Source of the DNA: Phycisphaerales bacterium
Lineage (GTDB): Bacteria; Planctomycetota; Phycisphaerae; Phycisphaerales; UBA1924
DNA length: 17,630 nt
Reading direction: 5' to 3'
Assembly: GCA_029212425.1 (NCBI GenBank)
Contig: JARGNC010000033.1
Location: forward strand, 1 to 17,630
The notes under the pieces: generated by a model
Told to the model about the DNA's origin: nothing
The model's input: only the letters and a program-made list of their open reading frames with translations
Databases searched by the model: none
In this document: positions 14,024-17,630 of the stretch, piece by piece
Position numbering within the stretch: the stretch's first letter is position 1
How the letters are laid out: every line of letters begins with the position of its first letter
Made by a program: the position numbers and the translations under genes

Positions 14024-14101
14024 TCTAGTTCCTTTCGTGCTGTCGTCGTCTTCCGGTTGTGCTCACCGGGGATTCCAGCCGTGCATCTATCCTTCAGTCA
14101 G

Positions 14102-14500
14102 TTAGCTCACTTGGCAGAGGAGTTCTCCGCCAACTTTCTTCTCACGGCAGACGCGATCTGAGAGCACGCCGCTGCTTGTTGAAACAATCGTAATACCGAG
14201 CCCCTGCATCGGAGCAGGGAGGTCATTCATCCCGCGGTAAACACGGCAACCAGGCTTGCTCATCCGCTTGATCTCATGGATCAGTACTTCACCACGAGGG
14301 CCGTACTTGAGATCGATGTGAATGGTTCCTTGCTTGTTGTCTGAAACCACTTCAAAGTCATTGATGTAGCCTTCGGATTTCAATACCCCTGCTACACCTT
14401 GGCATACTTTGTTGTTGAGACAAATCACGCTTTTGGCACGGTTGCGTGTCGCGTTGCGGATTCGGGTCAACATGTCTGCGACTGGATCACTGATCGTCAT
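14102..14500 (-). CDS. rpsH: 30S ribosomal protein S8
   Basis: Primary 16S rRNA-binding protein of the central domain; in enterobacteria it also represses the spc operon. The 132 aa carry SDPVADMLTRIRNATRNRAKSV (4-25), VLKSEGYINDFEV (38-50) and the signature GLGITIVSTSSGVLSDRVCREKKVGGELLCQ near the C-terminus. ATG 14500 has AAAGGT upstream. The gene is followed by rplF. Feedback repression of this cluster by S8 is known only from other bacteria and is not shown here. Confidence 0.98.
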   Translation of the reverse strand: MTISDPVADMLTRIRNATRNRAKSVICLNNKVCQGVAGVLKSEGYINDFEVVSDNKQGTIHIDLKYGPRGEVLIHEIKRMSKPGCRVYRGMNDLPAPMQGLGITIVSTSSGVLSDRVCREKKVGGELLCQVS

Positions 14501-14522
14501 CGTATTTACCTTTTTCTGTCAG

Positions 14523-14548
14523 TGCGGTACACGCTTGTGCATGCCGCA
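14523..14548 (-). promoter_or_regulatory. Hairpin in the rpsN-rpsH gap
   Basis: In minus-strand RNA TGCGG pairs with CCGCA and, after a 2-nt bulge, TGCAC pairs with GTGTA around an AAGC loop. One G-U wobble makes the stem complete only on this strand. It lies upstream of rpsH; in E. coli S8 binds the spc mRNA nearby, near the rplE start, so autoregulation is conceivable but unproven. Confidence 0.5.
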
Positions 14549-14577
14549 AGAGTTCATTCATCAAAGTGCTGTACTTC

Positions 14578-14763
14578 TTACCAGCTTGCTTTACGCATCC
14601 CTGGGATCTTGCCTTCAAGAGCAAGCTTGCGGAGCATAATGCGTGAGATACGGAACTTGCGGTAGACGCCTCGAGCGCGACCGGTCAGCTCGCAACGGCG
14701 AACATGTCGGGTCGGATACTTTGGGGTCCGGTTGCTTTTAGCGATTTGACATTTACGAGCCAT
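14578..14763 (-). CDS. rpsN: 30S ribosomal protein S14, short form lacking zinc ligands
   Basis: Small-subunit head protein, 61 aa, the length of the zinc-type (S14Z) class. The family ends are intact: MARKC.IAK.NRTPKYPTRH at the start and RKLALEGKIPGMRKASW at the end, with GRARGVYRKFRISRI in the middle. The four zinc cysteines expected at 24, 27, 40 and 43 are here C24, T27, S40 and M43, so only one remains and the zinc ribbon cannot form. This is a short zinc-independent variant, distinct from the long (about 90-100 aa) C- S14 of E. coli. GAGGA precedes the ATG. It lies between rplE and rpsH in standard order. Confidence 0.95.
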   Translation of the reverse strand: MARKCQIAKSNRTPKYPTRHVRRCELTGRARGVYRKFRISRIMLRKLALEGKIPGMRKASW

Positions 14764-14778
14764 AGGTGAGTTCCTCTT

Positions 14779-15405
14779 TTACTTCTTCTTTTCTTCTGGC
14801 TTCTTGAACGGCATCCCGAGTTCTGCAAGAACGAATCGACTCAGCTTCGGATCAGAGTTGCTGAACGAGAAGTTGATGTTCATGCCATGGGTGAAGTTCT
14901 GGTCAGCCATGTTGATTTCTGGGAACACACCCTGCTCGGTCAATCCCATCGAGTAGCTTCCTTGACGATCGAATGACTTGTCATTCAATCCGCGGAAGTC
15001 CTTCATACGAGGAGTCGCGATGTTGATCAACCGATCCATGAAGTGCCACATGTGGTCACGACGGAGAGTTACCTTGAATGCTGTTTCGTAACCCTCACGA
15101 ACTTTAAAGTTCGAAACGGATTTCTTCGCAGCAATCTTCACAGGCTTCTGACCTGTGATGGTTGTCAGCGTGTGGAGGACCGCTTCGCGAACATTGTTCG
15201 GGACTTTGGTGCCATCGAGGTGACGACCGATGTTCACATTGAGGGTGATCTTCTCAAGTTTCGGCATCGCCATGGTGTTCTTGATCCCGAACTTTTCGGT
15301 GATCTTTGGACACACGGTCTCCTTGAACTGCGCTTGCAGTCGAGGCGCGTTTGGCTGTGCCGCCGCGTCGAGCGTTGCTTGATCGAAGTTGTCTTTCTTT
15401 GCCAT
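14779..15405 (-). CDS. rplE: 50S ribosomal protein L5
   Basis: 5S rRNA-binding protein of the central protuberance that forms a bridge with S13. The 208-aa product is about 25 residues longer than usual because of an N-terminal segment (MAKKDNFDQATLDAAAQPNA) before the family start at PRLQAQFKETVCPKI. Core motifs: PKLEKITLNVNIGRHL (48-63), TGQKPVKIAAKKSVSNFKVREG (84-105) and RMKDFRGLNDKSFDRQGSYSMGLTEQGVFPEI (132-164). ATG 15405 follows GGCGGAT. If the start were internal, no later Met matches the family start, so the extension is probably real. Confidence 0.97.
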   Translation of the reverse strand: MAKKDNFDQATLDAAAQPNAPRLQAQFKETVCPKITEKFGIKNTMAMPKLEKITLNVNIGRHLDGTKVPNNVREAVLHTLTTITGQKPVKIAAKKSVSNFKVREGYETAFKVTLRRDHMWHFMDRLINIATPRMKDFRGLNDKSFDRQGSYSMGLTEQGVFPEINMADQNFTHGMNINFSFSNSDPKLSRFVLAELGMPFKKPEEKKK

Positions 15406-15427
15406 GACTTATCCGCCGATTGATTCC

Positions 15428-15440
15428 CTGGGACACCCAG
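15428..15440 (-). promoter_or_regulatory. Short hairpin in the rplX-rplE gap
   Basis: Perfect 5-bp stem CTGGG/CCCAG with a 3-nt loop in a 53-nt gap. Small and possibly fortuitous; listed because most gaps in this cluster carry a similar element. Confidence 0.3.
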
Positions 15441-15458
15441 AGAAGCTGTGTGTATTGG

Positions 15459-15791
15459 TTACGACTTTGGCCCGCTGACCTGTCCGAGTGACTTTCCGCC
15501 GCGGACCGCTACGCGATCCTTTGAGCCGTCTTTTTTGGTCTCGAATCGCACGCGTGTTGGTTTACCATCAACAACGGGGCTGACATTCGAGATGTGCATC
15601 GGCATCTCTTTGGACACGATCCCACCCTTTGGGTTGAGCTGTGTCGGACGGACATGCCGAGACTTGACATTCACACCCTTGACGAGGACCTTGTCGGACT
15701 TGGTAAGGATCTCGAGGATCTCACCGGTCTGACCTTTGTGGTCGCCTGAGGTGACAATTACTTGATCGCCTTTGCGTACGTGCCTTGGCAT
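15459..15791 (-). CDS. rplX: 50S ribosomal protein L24
   Basis: Assembly-initiating protein of the large subunit, binding the 5' end of 23S rRNA. The KOW motif is at the start (HVRKGDQVIVTSGDHKGQTGEIL), followed by KVLVKGVNVKSRHVRPTQLNPKGGIVSKEMPMHISNV, characteristic of L24. ATG 15791 gives 110 aa and the usual MPRHVRKGD start; GTG 15794 directly before it is a second option. The rplN stop overlaps either codon (GTGATG), and GGAGG lies 7 nt before the ATG, so translation is coupled to rplN. Confidence 0.97.
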   Translation of the reverse strand: MPRHVRKGDQVIVTSGDHKGQTGEILEILTKSDKVLVKGVNVKSRHVRPTQLNPKGGIVSKEMPMHISNVSPVVDGKPTRVRFETKKDGSKDRVAVRGGKSLGQVSGPKS

Positions 15792-16177
15792 CACACCACC
15801 TCCGGGGCAAGGGAAACAATCTTCATGTAGTTTCGTTCGCGAAGTTCACGAGCGACTGGACCAAAGATGCGTGTGCCCTTTGGGTTTCCGTCGTCGTTGA
15901 TGAGCACGACCGCTGTCGAGTCGAACTTCACATACGAGCCGTCTTTTCTGCGAGTTGGCTTCGCGGTGCGAACAAGGACTGCCTTGTATTTCTCACCGGT
16001 CTTGACTTCTGAGCCTGGGAGTGCCTTCTTGACACTGACCAGAACCTTATCGCCGATGAAAGCCTGCTTACGCGTTTGGCCGTCACGGCGAGTCGAGCCG
16101 CCATACACACGGATAACATAGGCGATTTTCGCGCCGGAGTTGTCCGCTACTTCACATCTGGATTCTTGCTGGAGCAT
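15791..16177 (-). CDS. rplN: 50S ribosomal protein L14
   Basis: Large-subunit protein at the subunit interface, contacting 16S helix 14 and L19. The 128-aa product starts MLQQESRCEVADNSGAK, matching the family (MIQxxSxLxVADNSGAK). GDKVLVSVKKALPG (42-55) and GTRIFGPVARELRERNYMKIVSLAPEVV at the C-terminus are diagnostic. It is slightly longer than the usual 122 aa because of extra residues around TRRDGQTRKQAF and TGEKYKAVLVRTAK. It overlaps rplX and is separated from rpsQ by a gap with a strong hairpin. Confidence 0.98.
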   Translation of the reverse strand: MLQQESRCEVADNSGAKIAYVIRVYGGSTRRDGQTRKQAFIGDKVLVSVKKALPGSEVKTGEKYKAVLVRTAKPTRRKDGSYVKFDSTAVVLINDDGNPKGTRIFGPVARELRERNYMKIVSLAPEVV

Positions 16178-16200
16178 GGTCGCCCTGCCTTCTTCCTAAA

Positions 16201-16219
16201 CCCCAGCACACTGCCGGGG
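16201..16219 (-). promoter_or_regulatory. Hairpin in the rpsQ-rplN gap
   Basis: In minus-strand RNA CCCCGGCA pairs with TGCTGGGG over 8 bp (one G-U) around a GTG loop, starting 7 nt after the rpsQ stop, then TTTAGG follows. On the other strand the wobble is an A-C mismatch. It resembles a weak terminator or mRNA-processing site. Confidence 0.55.
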
Positions 16220-16226
16220 GGTGTTG

Positions 16227-16487
16227 TCAAATACTTCGTTGCTCGATGATCTTGGAGATCTTCCAGCTTTTCGTCTTCGAGATCGGGCTACATTGCACGA
16301 CCTCGACCACATCGCCTTTATGCGATTCATTGTTTTCATCATGAACATGCAACACAGTGCGCTTGCTCACGAACTTGCCGTACTTCGGGTGCGGGGCCTT
16401 GTATTGGATCACGACTTTGCGGGACTTGTCCCGAGCGTCGGTTTCCACAACACCAATCTTCGCACCTTTGACTTCTGTATCGCTCAT
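16227..16487 (-). CDS. rpsQ: 30S ribosomal protein S17
   Basis: Primary 16S rRNA-binding OB-fold protein of the small-subunit body. The 86 aa include GVVETDARDKSRKVVIQYKAPHPKYGKFVSKRTVLHVHDENNESHKGDVVEV (12-63), the typical G.V.sdkm.KTvvV...hp.Y.K...r...hDe.n....GD.V pattern, and CSPISKTKSWKISKIIE (66-82), matching the R.LSK.K.W.. ending. ATG 16487 follows GAGGAC, which itself overlaps the rpmC stop, so translation is likely coupled. Confidence 0.97.
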   Translation of the reverse strand: MSDTEVKGAKIGVVETDARDKSRKVVIQYKAPHPKYGKFVSKRTVLHVHDENNESHKGDVVEVVQCSPISKTKSWKISKIIEQRSI

Positions 16488-16495
16488 AGTCGTCC

Positions 16496-16696
16496 TCAGG
16501 AATCTTTGTTCTGCCGTGCGGTCTGCTCGGTCAGGAGCCGGGCGATGTCCTTGCGGACTTTGCCAAACTGCGTGGTGTCTTCGATCTTCTCAGTCACGCT
16601 CTTGCTCTTCAGCGCGAGGAGTGAACTCCGCAAACGCTTGAGCTCAACCGTGATCTCTTCATCTTTCAATGCTCGTACTTCAGTACCGGTCATCAT
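16496..16696 (-). CDS. rpmC: 50S ribosomal protein L29
   Basis: Large-subunit protein next to the peptide exit, part of the docking site for trigger factor and SRP. From ATG 16696 it is 66 aa, the usual length, with EVRALKDEEITVELKRLRSSLLALKSKS (helix 1) and FGKVRKDIARLLTEQTARQ (helix 2, cf. KVRRxIARxxT). The frame is open upstream to 16738, but that would overlap rplP; AAGGGG, overlapping the rplP stop, is 4 nt before ATG 16696. A second ATG follows directly at 16693 and cannot be excluded. Confidence 0.95.
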   Translation of the reverse strand: MMTGTEVRALKDEEITVELKRLRSSLLALKSKSVTEKIEDTTQFGKVRKDIARLLTEQTARQNKDS

Positions 16697-16704
16697 TAAG
16701 CCCC

Positions 16705-17130
16705 TTATGCCTCGATCCGACGGTGGACCATCCGGCACTTCACCGGCATCTTCATCGCAACACGGAAGAACGCACCGCGTGCACGGACTTCACTCACACC
16801 TGCAAGCTCGTAAAGGATCGTGCCTGGCTTCACGCGAGCTGCCCAGTAATCGACTTCCGCTTTACCCTTACCCATGCGGGTTTCGAGTGGCTTCTTGGAA
16901 ATCGGCTTGTCAGGGAATACTCGGATGAACAACTTGCCTTCACGCTTGAGGAAGTGCTGACAAGTCACACGACCGGCTTCGATACAGTTGCTCTTGAGCC
17001 AGCAGCCCTCGAGTGCCTGGAGGCCGAACTCGCCGAACGCTACATAGTTGCCCTTGGTCGCTTTGCGATCACGACCCCGACGGAACTCTTTGCGGTGCTT
17101 GACACGCTTTGGAATCTTATAAGGAGGCAT
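16705..17130 (-). CDS. rplP: 50S ribosomal protein L16
   Basis: Large-subunit protein beside the A-site tRNA, needed late in 50S assembly. The 141 aa match the family: PKRVKHRKEFRRGRDRKATKGNYVAFGEFGLQALE (7-41), the IEAGRVTCQHFLKREGKLFIRVFPDKPISKKPLETRMGKGKAEVDYWAARVKPGTILYEL block with the PDKPxxKKPxExRMGxGKG signature. ATG 17130 has AAGGA about 9 nt upstream. The helix around GCWLKSNCIEAGRVTCQ has two additional Cys, an oddity of unknown meaning. It is followed 8 nt later by rpmC and preceded by rpsC. Confidence 0.97.
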   Translation of the reverse strand: MPPYKIPKRVKHRKEFRRGRDRKATKGNYVAFGEFGLQALEGCWLKSNCIEAGRVTCQHFLKREGKLFIRVFPDKPISKKPLETRMGKGKAEVDYWAARVKPGTILYELAGVSEVRARGAFFRVAMKMPVKCRMVHRRIEA

Positions 17131-17161
17131 ATCCTAATCCTTCTTTCAAATAGACCGCTTC

Positions 17162-17630
17162 TTAGCGACGACCACGAGCACGGGCGCGAGCACCGGCAGC
17201 GTTTGATTGATTCTCTTCTTCAGCATTGGTGTATGGACCCTTGTAGATCCAGACCTTCACGCCGAGGACACCATAAGTTGTGTGGCTCTCAGAGAACCCA
17301 TAGTTGATGTTTGCTTGGAGTGTCGAAAGAGGCAGTGAGCCCAAACGAACATCCAAACGCCGACTCATCTCAGCACCACCAAGACGACCAGCGACCTGGA
17401 TCTTGACGCCCTGTGCACCTGCAGCCATCACAGCTTCAGCACGCATCTTGAGAACGCGACGGAAACCCATCCGCTTCTTGAGTTGCTCAGCGATGCCGTC
17501 ACCGACGAGCTGAGCATCAAGGTCTGGTTCACGGATTTCAACAACCGAGATCGCTACCTTGCGGCCAGTCATGTAACGGAGTTCTTCGGTCATCCGATCG
17601 ATCTCCGAACCCTTTGGTCCGATGACGATA
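17162..17630 (-). CDS. rpsC: 30S ribosomal protein S3, partial (C-terminal part)
   Basis: Small-subunit protein at the mRNA entry site. The frame is open to the window end, so the N-terminus lies beyond 17630. The visible part begins in the KH domain with IVIGPKGSEIDRM, whose GxxG loop is GPKG, then MTEELRYMTGRKVAISVVEI. The S3 C-terminal domain follows: AEQLKKRMGFRRVLKMRAEAVMAAGAQGVKIQVAGRLGGAEMSRR and SESHTTYGVLGVKVWIYKG, the diagnostic ending. The Arg-rich tail is GARARARGRR. The 30-nt gap to rplP and the order are standard for the S10 operon. Confidence 0.97.
   Translation of the reverse strand, partial: IVIGPKGSEIDRMTEELRYMTGRKVAISVVEIREPDLDAQLVGDGIAEQLKKRMGFRRVLKMRAEAVMAAGAQGVKIQVAGRLGGAEMSRRLDVRLGSLPLSTLQANINYGFSESHTTYGVLGVKVWIYKGPYTNAEEENQSNAAGARARARGRR

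Noticed and set aside
14053..14069. CCGGT/ACCGG hairpin in the rpsH-rplF gap
   Set aside because: Only 5 bp with a 7-nt loop; too weak to list as an element on its own.
16697..16738. Upstream start for L29
   Set aside because: It would overlap rplP by more than 30 bp and adds residues absent from the family; ATG 16696 has a proper ribosome binding site.
1..17630. CRISPR array, prophage, toxin-antitoxin or defence system
   Set aside because: No regularly spaced direct repeats, no phage or defence proteins, and no paired small ORFs of that kind were found.

Overview
The window looks like chromosomal DNA from a moderately GC-rich bacterium, probably a planctomycete of the Phycisphaerae type. 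I infer this from several things read in the sequence: an S10-spc-alpha ribosomal cluster that lacks rpmD (L30), adk, map, infA and rpsD; L17, L15 and S5 proteins with unusual insertions or tails; L15 starting MMIHE; and a planctomycete-like rve-type transposase. Taxonomy is inference only; no 16S rRNA is present.

Layout. 1-822: 3' part of a DDE transposase interrupted by an in-frame amber codon. 823-1135: gene-poor stretch with a tRNA terminator hairpin. 1136-1222: tRNA-Ser(CGA), minus strand. 1366-2937: Na+/solute symporter, the only intact plus-strand gene. 2925-4966: two translationally coupled minus-strand genes, a GHL10/YngK-type lipoprotein glycosidase followed by a ROK-family kinase; the kinase overlaps the symporter tail to tail by 13 bp. 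5067-5672: unknown four-helix membrane protein. 5709-6746: pheS without pheT. 6781-6810: strong intrinsic terminator ending the ribosomal cluster. 6839-17630: one long minus-strand cluster, in transcription order rpsC (partial), rplP, rpmC, rpsQ, rplN, rplX, rplE, rpsN, rpsH, rplF, rplR, rpsE, rplO, secY, rpmJ, rpsM, rpsK, rpoA, rplQ.

How the genes work together. The cluster makes ribosomal proteins, the SecY translocon channel and the RNA polymerase alpha subunit. Its most striking features are: (i) both normally zinc-binding proteins encoded here, S14 and L36, have lost three of four metal ligands; (ii) S5 ends in an RGG-box plus acidic tail, L17 has a large insertion and an acidic tail, and L15 has a basic tail; (iii) most intercistronic gaps over about 45 nt carry a GC-rich hairpin, and four of these are fully paired only in the transcribed-strand RNA because of G-U wobbles; (iv) the rpmJ-rpsM gap can form two mutually exclusive structures just before the rpsM ribosome binding site, where the enterobacterial alpha operon has its S4-binding regulatory pseudoknot. 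The left half suggests a glycan salvage set: surface hydrolase, sugar or glycoside importer, sugar kinase. No CRISPR array, toxin-antitoxin or defence system was seen.
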